Assembly (NCBI RefSeq): GCF_000290615.1
Contig: NZ_ALAS01000081.1
Span: 29,526-93,525 of the forward strand
DNA: 64,000 bases
Direction of reading: 5' to 3'
Source of the DNA: Heyndrickxia coagulans DSM 1 = ATCC 7050
GTDB lineage: Bacteria; Bacillota; Bacilli; Bacillales; Bacillaceae_C
Position numbers and translations under genes: made by a program. The notes under the pieces are model-generated. The model did no database searches and was not told the DNA's origin. It was given only the letters and a program-made list of their open reading frames with translations. Shown here piece by piece: positions 56,474 through 64,000 of the stretch; position 1 is the first letter of the stretch; each line of letters opens with the position of its first letter.

Positions 56474-56911
56474 ATGCGATCCTATTCTATCTACCTGATA
56501 AAAGAGGAGTTTGCACAATATTATTACGGCAGGGAACAAATGTTTTTTAACCTTTTTCACCAGTATGCGCACGTTTCCGGAAGTTTGAAAAATGTCCTCA
56601 GCAGACAGATCCATTATATTACAAAGCAGATTCCGCTCTTGCCTGTCCATCATGTCTTGCAGCCGTTATTTTCTGACACCATTAACATGACGAAAACCGG
56701 CGCTTGCCAACTTCTTTCAAAAAAAGAGGGGCAGGTGCTGGAAGTGACCATAGAAGAAAGAATGCTCCGCCTGAACGTATCCGGTAGTTATGATACAGAA
56801 ACCGCCGTTTTTGAAATTCTGAGGAACTTCAAAGGAAATCTGCTTGCAATCGATTACGACCATAAACGATACGGCTGGATAAAACCGGTTAAAGAAAGAA
56901 AATTCGTGTGA
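56474..56911 (+). CDS. sirA: Sporulation inhibitor of replication SirA
   Basis: A 145-residue protein resembling B. subtilis SirA (148 residues). Shared landmarks are YLIKEEFAQYYYGRE near the start, QIHYITKQIP in the middle and KRYGWIKPVKER at the end. SirA is made under Spo0A control and binds domain I of DnaA to block new rounds of replication as cells sporulate. GGGAGTG precedes the ATG. A weak Spo0A-box-like sequence lies upstream at 56409-56417. Confidence 0.88.
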   Translation: MRSYSIYLIKEEFAQYYYGREQMFFNLFHQYAHVSGSLKNVLSRQIHYITKQIPLLPVHHVLQPLFSDTINMTKTGACQLLSKKEGQVLEVTIEERMLRLNVSGSYDTETAVFEILRNFKGNLLAIDYDHKRYGWIKPVKERKFV

Positions 56912-56978
56912 GAAGAAAACAAGTATTGTATAATTCAAATGGATTTAGTACACTGTATGTGAGTGAAGGAGGTATATT

Positions 56979-57197
56979 ATGATTTGGGTGTTCGTTCTTG
57001 TAGCCCTTATTGCTCTTTTGGCAGGCGCAGCAATCGGGTTTTTCATCGCCCGTAAATATATGATGAATTACCTGAAGAAAAATCCGCCGATTAATGAACA
57101 AATGCTGAGAATGATGATGATGCAAATGGGTATGAAGCCGTCTCAGAAGAAAATTAATCAAATGATGAATGCCATGAACAAACAAATGAAATCTTAA
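56979..57197 (+). CDS. yneF: UPF0154 membrane protein YneF
   Basis: A 72-residue protein with one N-terminal transmembrane helix (residues 3-24) and a Met-rich helical tail ([22 protein letters not shown]). The family is conserved across Bacillota and has no proven function. AAGGAGG precedes the ATG. A TATAAT at about 56929 could be its -10, inside the end of the sirA region. Confidence 0.92.
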   Translation: MIWVFVLVALIALLAGAAIGFFIARKYMMNYLKKNPPINEQMLRMMMMQMGMKPSQKKINQMMNAMNKQMKS

Positions 57198-57257
57198 GCT
57201 GGATACCCGGCTTTTGTGGTATATCCATCACCATTGTTAAGCTTCTCACGATTCTGT

Positions 57258-57302
57258 AAACCACTTTTTCTGCCAATTTCCTGCACAGAAAAGGTGGTTT
57301 TT
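57258..57302 (+). terminator. Terminator after yneF
   Basis: AAACCACTTTTTCTG pairs with CAGAAAAGGTGGTTTTT around a 13-base loop. Confidence 0.85.
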
Positions 57303-57395
57303 GATTTCATGTTCCATTTTTATGCTTTCGTGATGTTTTTTCTCTTTCAATCAGTTTATGTTAAAATGAAATGAGCCGGGATGGGGAGTGAACCG

Positions 57396-58103
57396 ATGGC
57401 TGATGTAACAGTATGGCTGTCTTTCGGGGCAGGTTTCATGAGCTTTATATCGCCTTGCTGTCTGCCGCTTTACCCTGCTTTTGTTTCTTATATAACCGGC
57501 GCTTCTGTTAGCCGGTTAAAAAGCGGGGGCGGCATGCGGGAGTGGAAAAGTATCCTGCATACCGTTTGGTTCCTCGCAGGATTTTCCACAGTTTTTATTG
57601 CATTGGGGTTTGGTGCTTCCTGGATCGGGAGTTTTTTTATCCGTTACCAGGATGCCATCCGGCAGCTCGGTGCAGTCGCGCTCATTTTTTTTGGGCTGCT
57701 TGCTGCGGGCATTTTTCAGCCGGGGATCTTTATGAAAGTGTACCGAATCGATGTAAAAAAGCAGCCGGCCGGATTCTTGGGTTCTTTTCTCGTCGGGCTT
57801 GTGTTTGCTGCCGGCTGGACGCCTTGCACCGGGCCGATTCTTGCCTCGGTATTGGCGATGGCAGTGGCCCATCCGGCTTCTGCGTCCGTCTATATGGCTG
57901 CATATGTGTTCGGCTTCTCCATCCCTTTTTTTGTCCTTGCTTTTTTTATCGGACGATTGGGGTGGATGCAAAAATATAGCGTGAAACTATTAAAATGGAG
58001 CGGTGTTGTGATGATATTCGCCGGAATCCTGTTCTTTTTTGACTGGATGCCTGTCATTTCCGGTTATATGAGTGCGCTGTTCGGGGGATTCCAGGGATTT
58101 TAA
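57396..58103 (+). CDS. ccdA: Cytochrome c biogenesis thiol transporter CcdA
   Basis: A 235-residue, six-helix membrane protein of the CcdA/DsbD family, the length of B. subtilis CcdA. It carries reducing equivalents across the membrane for cytochrome c maturation and spore cortex assembly. The conserved cysteines are in FISPCCLPLYP (helix 1) and GWTPCTGPIL (helix 4). ATG 57396 follows GGGGAG at 7 bases. It probably supports haem attachment to qcr-type cytochromes such as QcrC. Confidence 0.94.
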   Translation: MADVTVWLSFGAGFMSFISPCCLPLYPAFVSYITGASVSRLKSGGGMREWKSILHTVWFLAGFSTVFIALGFGASWIGSFFIRYQDAIRQLGAVALIFFGLLAAGIFQPGIFMKVYRIDVKKQPAGFLGSFLVGLVFAAGWTPCTGPILASVLAMAVAHPASASVYMAAYVFGFSIPFFVLAFFIGRLGWMQKYSVKLLKWSGVVMIFAGILFFFDWMPVISGYMSALFGGFQGF

Positions 58104-58149
58104 TCCGGGTTGCATTTTAACGGATCAATGAGGAGGAGAAATTCGATCG

Positions 58150-58509
58150 ATGGCAAATGTGTTGATTGTGGATGATGCAAAATTTATGAGGATGACTTTG
58201 GCGAAAATGCTGGAAAACGGCGGCCATACCGTTGTGGGCGAAGCGGAGAACGGGCAGCGGGCGATTGAATTATACCGTGAAGTCAGGCCGGATGTCGTTA
58301 CGATGGACATTACCATGCCGGAGATGACCGGCATTGAAGCTGTGAAAAAGATCGTGCGCGAATTCCCGGACGCAAAAATTATTATTTGCTCCGCGCTTGG
58401 CCAGCAAAAACTGGTCGTCGAAGCAATAGAATCCGGCGCAAAGGATTTTATCGTCAAGCCTTTTGATGAAACGCGTGTTTTAGAAGCGGTTGAACGCGTT
58501 TTGAACTGA
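58150..58509 (+). CDS. yneI: CheY-like single-domain response regulator YneI
   Basis: A 119-residue receiver domain without an output domain. The acidic pair is Asp8-Asp9 (IVDDA), the phospho-acceptor is Asp53 (VVTMDITMPE), the switch residue lies in ICSA near Ser80, and the conserved lysine is in VKPF near 103. No kinase gene is adjacent. It lies between ccdA and ccdC, as in B. subtilis. GAGGAGGAG lies somewhat far upstream of the ATG. Confidence 0.92.
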   Translation: MANVLIVDDAKFMRMTLAKMLENGGHTVVGEAENGQRAIELYREVRPDVVTMDITMPEMTGIEAVKKIVREFPDAKIIICSALGQQKLVVEAIESGAKDFIVKPFDETRVLEAVERVLN

Positions 58510-58650
58510 CAGGCGCCGCAAAAAAAGAGAGGCAGGCATTCCGGCTGGACATCAACCCCGCTTTTATGGTTGAATATTAGCATAGGAAACTTATATTTAC
58601 CGTAGCTATATTTATTTTGTTAAAAATCTGTTACTAAAGAGGGTTGAGAC

Positions 58651-59130
58651 ATGGAAGGCATTGTCATCTCGTTCATTGTTGCGATTTTGATGGGGTCTTT
58701 GGTCATTTTTGTCCGTTTAAAAGGGCAGAACAAGCCCGTTTCCACAAAAAAAATATTGTTGCCGCCGGTCTTTATGAGTACTGGGGCATTGATGTTTGTC
58801 GTCCCGTATTTTCGCGTGACGCCTGCCGAAGTATTGGAAGCATTTGTGGTCGGAATGTTCTTTTCCATATTTTTAATTAAAACTTCCCGTTTCGAAGTCC
58901 GTGACGGAAATGTATATTTAAAACGGTCGAAAGCTTTTCCGTTTATTCTGATCGGGCTCCTTCTCATCCGGTTGCTGATGAAGGTGGTACTCAGCTCCTC
59001 GATTCAAATCGGGCAGCTCAGCGGCATGTTTTTTCTGCTCGCATTCGGCATGATTCTGCCGTGGCGCGTCGCCATGTATATTCAGTACAGGCGGCTCATA
59101 CAGGAACTGGATGAAGGGGTCCGTGCTTGA
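58651..59130 (+). CDS. ccdC: CcdC family membrane protein (YneJ)
   Basis: A 159-residue protein with four to five transmembrane segments. It belongs to the CcdC (YneJ) family, placed next to ccdA and linked by context to cytochrome c biogenesis, although B. subtilis CcdC is not essential for it. Conserved landmarks are VPYFRVTPAEVLEA and LPWRVAMYIQYRRL. There is a weak AAAGAGGG site before the ATG. Confidence 0.87.
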   Translation: MEGIVISFIVAILMGSLVIFVRLKGQNKPVSTKKILLPPVFMSTGALMFVVPYFRVTPAEVLEAFVVGMFFSIFLIKTSRFEVRDGNVYLKRSKAFPFILIGLLLIRLLMKVVLSSSIQIGQLSGMFFLLAFGMILPWRVAMYIQYRRLIQELDEGVRA

Positions 59131-59166
59131 AAAACATCATTCGCTTTTACCGAATGATGTTTTTTC
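59129..59166. terminator. Bidirectional terminator between ccdC and yneK
   Basis: GAAAAACATCATTCG and CGAATGATGTTTTTTC form a near-perfect stem between converging genes; it overlaps the ccdC stop. Confidence 0.9.
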
Positions 59167-59168
59167 AT

Positions 59169-59621
59169 TTACCGGGCCGATTTTGTTTTTTCCTGCGCAA
59201 ACAAATGCTCGTAGCGGCTGTCATCGATGTCCAGCTGCTTTAATTTTTTTCGGAGGAATTTATGGTCCCTTCTTGGCGTGGCGAGGATATAGCCCTGAAT
59301 GATATTGTCCAGTGTCATTTTCTTTGCATTTTTGGAAAGCGCCACATCCCCGATTTTTGCCGCGATTTTTTTCCTGGCCACATCGCGGAACAATTCCGGG
59401 ACAGGGCTTACTAGTTCTTCAAGCAGTTCTCTGTACTCCGGCGTCCAGAGGTGCCGCGTTTTAAGGATTGTCTCTTCCTGCTGGTCAAGTATCGATTTTC
59501 CGTCTTCTTTCGGAAGCCTTTTCAAAAATTTTCGGAACATAAAATAGCCGCCAACTGAAAAGAGAAAAACCAGACAGAGGATCCATATTAAAATAAAAGC
59601 AGAAAACCAACCGCTTAGCAT
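59169..59621 (-). CDS. yneK: DUF2621 family protein YneK
   Basis: A 150-residue protein with an N-terminal transmembrane helix (about residues 6-28) and a soluble helical DUF2621 domain (LWTPEYRELLEELVSPVPELF, residues 58-78). The function is unknown. GGAGGAGAG precedes the ATG on the minus strand. It lies just after ccdC in opposite orientation, as in B. subtilis. Confidence 0.87.
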   Translation of the reverse strand: MLSGWFSAFILIWILCLVFLFSVGGYFMFRKFLKRLPKEDGKSILDQQEETILKTRHLWTPEYRELLEELVSPVPELFRDVARKKIAAKIGDVALSKNAKKMTLDNIIQGYILATPRRDHKFLRKKLKQLDIDDSRYEHLFAQEKTKSAR

Positions 59622-59762
59622 GACGCTCTCCTCCTTGGCAAGTACTCCCTTTTATTATAAGAAAAGATGGACTGTTTTTTCAATTAAAAAAGGAAAAACC
59701 CTTCCGCCGGCGGGCAGGGGCACTGAAAAAGTGATGTTTTATTTTTACAAGAGATCGGATGC

Positions 59763-59808
59763 AAAAAAACGGTGAGACACTTTGAATGTGGTGCCTCGCC
59801 GTTTTTTT
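59763..59808 (-). terminator. Terminator downstream of the acyltransferase gene
   Basis: AAAAAAACGGTGAGACAC pairs with GTGCCTCGCCGTTTTTTT (one mismatch region). It lies 50 bases past the acyltransferase stop on the minus strand. Confidence 0.8.
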
Positions 59809-59856
59809 GTTTTCTTTTGGACTTTTTCATCTGCCTCCGGAAAGCGGAAAAGATTT

Positions 59857-60441
59857 TTACTGTTTTTTCAGCGTTTCAAAAGTGTCTTGCAGCAGAACAA
59901 TCGTTTTTTCGATTTCTTCTTTTGTTCCTTTTTTTCCGTCTGCCAGCCTGATCGGGTCGCCAAAGCGCACGCGTTTTGGCTTTCTCGCAATGACTTCTTT
60001 CAATGTTTTCGGCCCTTCGTAAATAGCCGGGACAAGCGGAACATTTGCTTTTAAAGCTATCGTCACGGCACCGCGTTTTAAAGAAACATGTTCGCTTTTG
60101 CGTGTTCCGGAAGGGAAAATGCCGACGACTTTCCCTTCTTTTAAAAGTTTCATTGGAATTTTAATCGAGCTCGGGCCCGGATTTTCACGATTGACTGGAA
60201 AAGCGTGCAACTTCGTGAACAGCCATTTTATCCATTTTTTAGAAAAAAGTTCCTGTTTCGCCATATAATGAATTTGGACAGGCCAGATGGCAATCGCCAG
60301 GTAAATAATGTCCAGCCATGTTTGGTGGGTACAAACGACCACAAACGGAGCCGCAGGGATTTTCTCTTTGTTTTCTTTTTTGATTTTGCCGCCAAGCAGC
60401 CACAAAATGGCGGCAACAACGTAATAGCCAAACCGGTACAT
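59857..60441 (-). CDS. plsC: 1-acyl-sn-glycerol-3-phosphate acyltransferase (PlsC-like)
   Basis: A 194-residue membrane-associated acyltransferase that makes phosphatidic acid. The catalytic HX4D is His39-Asp44 (HQTWLD), the acceptor-binding FPSGTRK lies at about residues 109-115, and VPLVPAIYEG follows. An N-terminal hydrophobic helix (about residues 5-17) should anchor it. It has no close functional neighbours. The ribosome-binding site is weak (GGGGGTG). Confidence 0.88.
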   Translation of the reverse strand: MYRFGYYVVAAILWLLGGKIKKENKEKIPAAPFVVVCTHQTWLDIIYLAIAIWPVQIHYMAKQELFSKKWIKWLFTKLHAFPVNRENPGPSSIKIPMKLLKEGKVVGIFPSGTRKSEHVSLKRGAVTIALKANVPLVPAIYEGPKTLKEVIARKPKRVRFGDPIRLADGKKGTKEEIEKTIVLLQDTFETLKKQ

Positions 60442-60631
60442 GATTACACCCCCACAAGCATTTTATACTATACAGGCATGCTTGTTCTACTAATTTGGAA
60501 AAAAATATTTAAAAACGCGAAATGAATCATTGGAAAAAAGAAGATCGCAGCCAAAACAGCGTTTACGGAAAGATTAAAAAGAAGAAGGAATATGATAAAG
60601 CAAGGCAGAATTTCATACGGAGGGAAATGTA

Positions 60632-62119
60632 TTGCATAAAAGATGGGTTGTGATATGGACGATGGCATTCCTATTTATTCAGGGAACCGGGCCCTGTGCA
60701 GCAGGGGACAGGGAAGGCCGCGGAAAAAAAGAAACAGACGCAAAAATTGCCGACATTTTGCAGGCCGCCCCTTTAAAAGGCGGGATTGTTGCGATCAGCG
60801 TCCGTTCGGCTGATACCGGGGAACTGCTCTACGAACAAAATGGCAGCACGCTATTGCGCCCTGCGTCCAATATGAAACTGCTGACCGCGGCCGCCGCGCT
60901 TGAAACACTCGGGGGAAATGCCCGTTTTAAAACGGGCGTGTACCGCACGGGCGCGATCGAAAACGGTACGCTTTACGGTGATATATACATACAAGGGGGA
61001 GGAGATCCTGCTTTATTAAAATCCGATTTAGCGGACTGGGCGGCTGAATTAAAGAAACAGGGGATCCGGCGTATTCAGGGGGACCTGGTCGGGGATGATT
61101 CGCGCTATGACGATATTCGGTATTCACTTGACTTGCCGTGGAGCGATGAGCAGGAATATTACGGGGCACAAATTTCGGCTTTAACGTTATCGCCTGACCG
61201 CGATTATGATGCAGGGACGGCCATTTTTGAAGTCGCCCCGGCAAAAAAACCCGGCATGAAAGCGCGGATCAAAATGGTTCCGGAAAGCGGGATGGTTAAA
61301 CTGGACAACCATGTCCGAACCGTGCCGGATGGCAAGCAGGAAGAGGACGATATCGTAATCAGCCGGGCACACGGCGGGAATACGTTTACGGCAAGCGGGA
61401 CGATTACTGCCGATTCAGCCGCAGTCCGGCAATGGAAAGCGGTCTGGGACCCGGCGACATGGGTGCTGTCTGTTTTCAAAAAAACTTTAGAGGAAAACGG
61501 GATCACCGTGCAAGGTACGATCAAAACGGGCAGGGTGAAGGATGCGGCAGTTCCGGTTCTTTTTTCCCAATCGCCACCTTTATCAAGCATCATGGCGCCG
61601 TTTTTAAAATTCAGCAATAACACCATCGCCGAAATGCTTGTAAAAGAAATGGGGAAAACGGAAAAAGGGGAAGGAAGCTGGGAAAAAGGGCTTGAAGTAA
61701 TCCGCGGCGTTGCAAGAAACTTTGGCATGGATCCTGACCTGATGATGCTCCGCGACGGTTCGGGCATATCCCACGCCGATTTGGTCCGGGCAAATGATTT
61801 GACGGCGCTTTTATACCGGATACAGGAAAAAGACTGGTTTCCGTGCTTTTTCGATGCGCTGCCCGTTGCAGGGGCTGAAAACAGGCTGGAAGGCGGAACC
61901 CTCAGAAACCGGTTTAAGGGGACGGCCGCTGCAGGACGGGTTTTTGCCAAAACAGGGTCGATTACAGGCGTCAGCACACTTTCCGGCTATATGCAGGCAA
62001 CATCCGGGAAAAAGCTGATTTTTTCTATTTTGATCAATAATGTACTGGATGAAGAAGCAGTACATCAAGCGGAAGAGCAAATCGTACTGCAATTCATCAA
62101 CCAGGGGGGAGAAGGATGA
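60632..62119 (+). CDS. dacC: D-alanyl-D-alanine carboxypeptidase/endopeptidase (PBP4 type, S13)
   Basis: A 495-residue exported low-molecular-weight class C penicillin-binding protein that trims or cleaves peptidoglycan cross-links. A signal peptide (about residues 1-24, VVIWTMAFLFIQGTGPCAAG) precedes the S13 domain with S79-N-M-K82, S328-N-N330 and K440-T-G442. It starts at TTG 60632 after CGGAGGGAAA. The symbol follows B. subtilis dacC (PBP4a) by architecture. It overlaps the LD-carboxypeptidase gene by four bases, forming a peptidoglycan-turnover pair. Confidence 0.92.
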   Translation: MHKRWVVIWTMAFLFIQGTGPCAAGDREGRGKKETDAKIADILQAAPLKGGIVAISVRSADTGELLYEQNGSTLLRPASNMKLLTAAAALETLGGNARFKTGVYRTGAIENGTLYGDIYIQGGGDPALLKSDLADWAAELKKQGIRRIQGDLVGDDSRYDDIRYSLDLPWSDEQEYYGAQISALTLSPDRDYDAGTAIFEVAPAKKPGMKARIKMVPESGMVKLDNHVRTVPDGKQEEDDIVISRAHGGNTFTASGTITADSAAVRQWKAVWDPATWVLSVFKKTLEENGITVQGTIKTGRVKDAAVPVLFSQSPPLSSIMAPFLKFSNNTIAEMLVKEMGKTEKGEGSWEKGLEVIRGVARNFGMDPDLMMLRDGSGISHADLVRANDLTALLYRIQEKDWFPCFFDALPVAGAENRLEGGTLRNRFKGTAAAGRVFAKTGSITGVSTLSGYMQATSGKKLIFSILINNVLDEEAVHQAEEQIVLQFINQGGEG

Positions 62120-63030
62120 GAAAAGGAAAACGGCTGCAGGCCGGGGATACGATCGGGCTGGTCGCGCCTGCAAGCCCGGTTTCAATCGAAAGGATTCAGA
62201 CTGCAATTGCCATATTGCGGCGGCTCGGTTTCCGGGTAAAAACCGGAGAAAATGCGGGAAAAGTTTATGGCGGGTATATGGCCGGCACGCCGCTTGAACG
62301 GGCGGCCGATCTTCATGCGATGTTTGCAGACGATGACGTGCAGGCGATTCTTTGTTTGCGTGGCGGATACGGGGCGACGCAAATTTTGCCGTATCTGGAC
62401 CTTGAATGGATCCGGGAGAATCCAAAATTATTCATCGGTTACAGCGATATTACAGCCTTGCATATTGCTTTCCAGCAAAAATGCGGCCTCGCCACGATCC
62501 ATGGCCCGATGGCGGCTGTCGAATTTATCAAAGAAGATGATCTTTCGGTACAATCATTGCTGCAGCTGGCGTCAACCGGTGTTCCTGCCGGCAGTTACAC
62601 GGGGGAGGCGTGGAGTGAAGGGGCCGTGACAGCACCGCTTACAGGCGGGAATCTGTCATTGATTTGCGCACTGATGGGAACGCCGTTTGAAATTGATACA
62701 AGCGGGAAAATTCTTTTTCTTGAAGAAGTGCATGAAGAACCTTATGCGATCGACCGGATGCTGACCCAGCTTCAGCTTTCCGGAAAACTGGATGACGCCT
62801 CCGGGTTTTTGCTCGGCCAATGGACGGACTGTGAGCCGGAAGCATATGCGGATGGCTTTACGGCACAGGAAGTCCTGGAAAAATTTTTTTGCGGGATCGG
62901 CAAGCCGGTGCTTGCCGGCATACAATCCGGGCACGGCACTCCGAATCTGGCGCTTCCGCTCGGCATCTCGGTCACACTGGATACGGCCGGCCAACGCTTG
63001 CATTTTTGCGAAACCATTGTCACTGAATAA
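62116..63030 (+). CDS. LD-carboxypeptidase (S66 family)
   Basis: A 304-residue cytosolic serine peptidase of the LdcA/MccF/YkfA family that releases the terminal D-alanine from L,D-linked muropeptides during recycling. VAPASPVS at the start, LRGGYGATQILPYLD near residue 78 and the nucleophile Ser110 in FIGYSDITALH are present; catalytic Glu/His lie toward the C-terminus (LFLEEVHEEPYAIDRM, IQSGHGTPN). There is no signal peptide. Overlap with dacC as ATGA implies coupled translation. Confidence 0.92.
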   Translation: MRKGKRLQAGDTIGLVAPASPVSIERIQTAIAILRRLGFRVKTGENAGKVYGGYMAGTPLERAADLHAMFADDDVQAILCLRGGYGATQILPYLDLEWIRENPKLFIGYSDITALHIAFQQKCGLATIHGPMAAVEFIKEDDLSVQSLLQLASTGVPAGSYTGEAWSEGAVTAPLTGGNLSLICALMGTPFEIDTSGKILFLEEVHEEPYAIDRMLTQLQLSGKLDDASGFLLGQWTDCEPEAYADGFTAQEVLEKFFCGIGKPVLAGIQSGHGTPNLALPLGISVTLDTAGQRLHFCETIVTE

Positions 63031-63188
63031 GCTTATTGCATGATTGTTTCTCATATATATAACCGCATGTTTATTGCCCTTACGGTATGCCCGAAAGCAG
63101 GCCGGCCTGGCAAGGGGTTTACAATGCAGACGCACATCCGGGCCGTTTAAACCGGCGCCTGTTTTCCCGCTTGCAGGCGGATGCACAA

Positions 63189-63216
63189 ACGATGCGCTTC
63201 CAACTGCCATATTGTA
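63189..63216 (+). promoter_or_regulatory. Sigma-K type promoter before the frameshifted coat-like gene
   Basis: AC (63189-63190), exactly 17 bases, then CATATTGTA (63208-63216), the same pattern as the cotD promoter in this window. It lies about 30 bases before the start codon. Confidence 0.7.
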
Positions 63217-63246
63217 AAAGCAGCAATGGATAAAGGAGTGACAAAT

Positions 63247-63443
63247 TTGGCAGATTCCAGTCAGTATTATGGCGGCTATCCGTGCCGTATGGGCATCATC
63301 ACCATTATGGCGGATACGGCGGTTATTCGTACGGCCATTCGCACGGTTACCCATACGGACATCACCACCATTACCATTCCGGGCATTACGGCCACGGCGG
63401 CTACGGGAATTTTCCGGGCCACGGATACAGGGAAGAAAAATAA
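63247..63443 (+). pseudogene. His/Gly/Tyr-rich coat-like protein gene with a one-base frameshift
   Basis: Translation from TTG 63247 (8 bases after AGGAG) gives MADSSQYYGGYPC. The Gly/Tyr/His pattern then continues only in the next frame, from about 63285, as PYGHHHHYGGYGGYSYGHSH and ends GHGYREEK with a stop at 63441-63443. Deletion of one C in the run now reading TGCCGTAT would explain this; restoring it joins both halves into a protein of about 65 residues. A sigma-K-type promoter, a ribosome-binding site and a terminator frame the gene. Composition resembles small spore-coat proteins, but no family is recognised. It could be a true mutation, a sequencing error or, less likely, a frameshifting site. 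Confidence 0.72.
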
Positions 63444-63454
63444 AATGCTTTACC

Positions 63455-63486
63455 GGAAAAGATGCCTGCAAGCAGGCATCTTTTCC
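63455..63486 (+). terminator. Terminator of the coat-like gene
   Basis: GGAAAAGATGCCTGC and GCAGGCATCTTTTCC form a perfect 15-bp stem with a two-base loop, 11 bases after the stop. Confidence 0.88.
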
Positions 63487-63609
63487 CCATTTTTGCAGCG
63501 TAATTTTTTCAGGCGGATGGATCCGGCAGCCATGAAGGTTTCAATCCGGAAAAAATCATGGCATTTAGTGGAGAAAAAATAAAATGAAGAAAAAAATAAT
63601 CAATTCGTC

Positions 63610-63641
63610 TTGACTCCCCATACATAATCTGCTATTATAAT
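63610..63641 (+). promoter_or_regulatory. Promoter and start of the cold-shock leader
   Basis: TTGACT (63610-63615) with TATTAT (63633-63638, 17-base spacer); an overlapping TATAAT at 63636-63641 would need a 20-base spacer. Transcription from here leaves a leader of more than 100 bases before the ATG, typical of cold-shock genes whose leaders refold with temperature. Confidence 0.65.
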
Positions 63642-63756
63642 AAAGAATTATTTTTGTTCGGTATGGTAAGGAAGGAAAAAGTTTTAAAACTGACCCCCTG
63701 AAATCACTTGAGCAAGGATAGTAATTTTGTGTTCAAACACATTAGGAGGAAACAAA

Positions 63757-63957
63757 ATGGAACAAGGTAAAGTAAAATGGTTTAATTCGGAAAAAGGCTA
63801 CGGATTTATCGAACGCGAAGGCGGAAGCGATGTATTTGTTCACTTCTCAGCGATTCAGGGCGAAGGTTTTAAAACTTTGGAAGAAGGCCAATCCGTATCT
63901 TTTGATATTGAAGAAGGCAACCGCGGACCACAAGCTGCGAACGTTTCGAAATTATAA
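63757..63957 (+). CDS. Cold-shock protein (CspA/CspB family)
   Basis: A 66-residue OB-fold RNA chaperone. RNP1-like KGYGFIE (residues 13-19) and RNP2-like VFVHFSAI (about 26-33) carry the nucleic-acid-binding aromatics. It is most like CspB/CspD of Bacillus, but I cannot separate the paralogues. ATG 63757 follows AGGAGGAAAC. A long leader and a strong terminator surround it. Confidence 0.95.
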   Translation: MEQGKVKWFNSEKGYGFIEREGGSDVFVHFSAIQGEGFKTLEEGQSVSFDIEEGNRGPQAANVSKL

Positions 63958-64000
63958 AAAACAGGCCTTTATGGCCTGTTTTTTTTTTTTTTTTTTTTTT
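63956..64000 (+). terminator. Terminator of the cold-shock gene with extreme T run
   Basis: AAAAAACAGGCC pairs with GGCCTGTTTTTT around TTTAT. The T run continues for 22 bases (63979-64000) to the last base of the window. Confidence 0.9.

Noticed and set aside
63181..63582. 133-residue open frame spanning the coat-like locus
   Set aside because: Most of it is the out-of-frame reading of the His/Gly/Tyr-rich segment (Ile/Thr-rich) and it reads through a terminator; only residues from TTG 63247 to the frameshift look real.

Overview
The window looks like core chromosome of a spore-forming member of the Bacillaceae. Gene order follows two Bacillus subtilis neighbourhoods almost gene for gene: hisC-tyrA-aroA through qcrABC, dapB, bshB1/bshA, cca, birA, panBCD, dinG, asnS, dnaD, nth, ponA, recU, mrfAB, cotD, gpsB, rnpB, xpt-pbuX and dynA, then glnRA, lexA-yneAB, tkt, sirA, ccdA and yneI/ccdC. 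Sporulation genes (sspM, cotD, ypjB, sirA, coat-like genes) confirm an endospore former. The fairly GC-rich third positions suggest a Heyndrickxia/Weizmannia coagulans-like species, but that placement is an inference.

Layout. 1-3502: end of the aromatic/histidine block (hisC clipped by the window edge, tyrA, aroA). 3936-8552: ypiA, ypiB, ypiF, then the menaquinol:cytochrome c reductase operon qcrABC. 8640-12419: ypjA, ypjB, a YugP-like membrane metalloprotease, queT behind a preQ1 riboswitch candidate, and ypjC. 12577-17735: ypjD, dapB, bacillithiol genes bshB1-bshA, cca and birA; mgsA is missing from its usual place. 18001-20109: panBCD behind a possible attenuator. 20246-27792: dinG, ypmB/tseB, aspB, asnS, dnaD, nth. 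27880-31581, minus strand: ponA, recU and the tiny sspM. 31844-33585: small sporulation or unknown genes and an Hsp20 gene. 33737-42390: mrfAB, cotD, ypsA, gpsB, rnpB, an rRNA-type methyltransferase and an M32 carboxypeptidase. 42652-44839: guanine-riboswitch-controlled xpt-pbuX. 44886-49815: SPFH protein, small zinc-ribbon protein and the two-headed dynamin DynA. 49831-51704: glnRA with two GlnR-type operators. 51924-54064: divergent SOS locus lexA / yneA-yneB-ynzC. 54182-59621: tkt, sirA, yneF, ccdA, yneI, ccdC, yneK. 59857-63957: plsC-like acyltransferase, dacC-like PBP, LD-carboxypeptidase, a frameshifted His/Gly/Tyr-rich coat-like gene, and a cold-shock gene ending in a long T run at the window edge.

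The genes fall into themes: amino acid, pantothenate and biotin metabolism; respiration; wall synthesis and remodelling; DNA repair and the SOS response; and sporulation. I found no rRNA or tRNA genes, CRISPR arrays, prophages or insertion sequences, and no convincing novel multi-gene system. The most interesting signals are local: a single-base frameshift in a coat-like gene that keeps a consensus sigma-K promoter; a LexA-like box inside the mrfAB promoter; a sigma-K-type promoter for the Hsp20 gene; the preQ1 element overlapping the queT ribosome-binding site; and mutually exclusive hairpins before panB.
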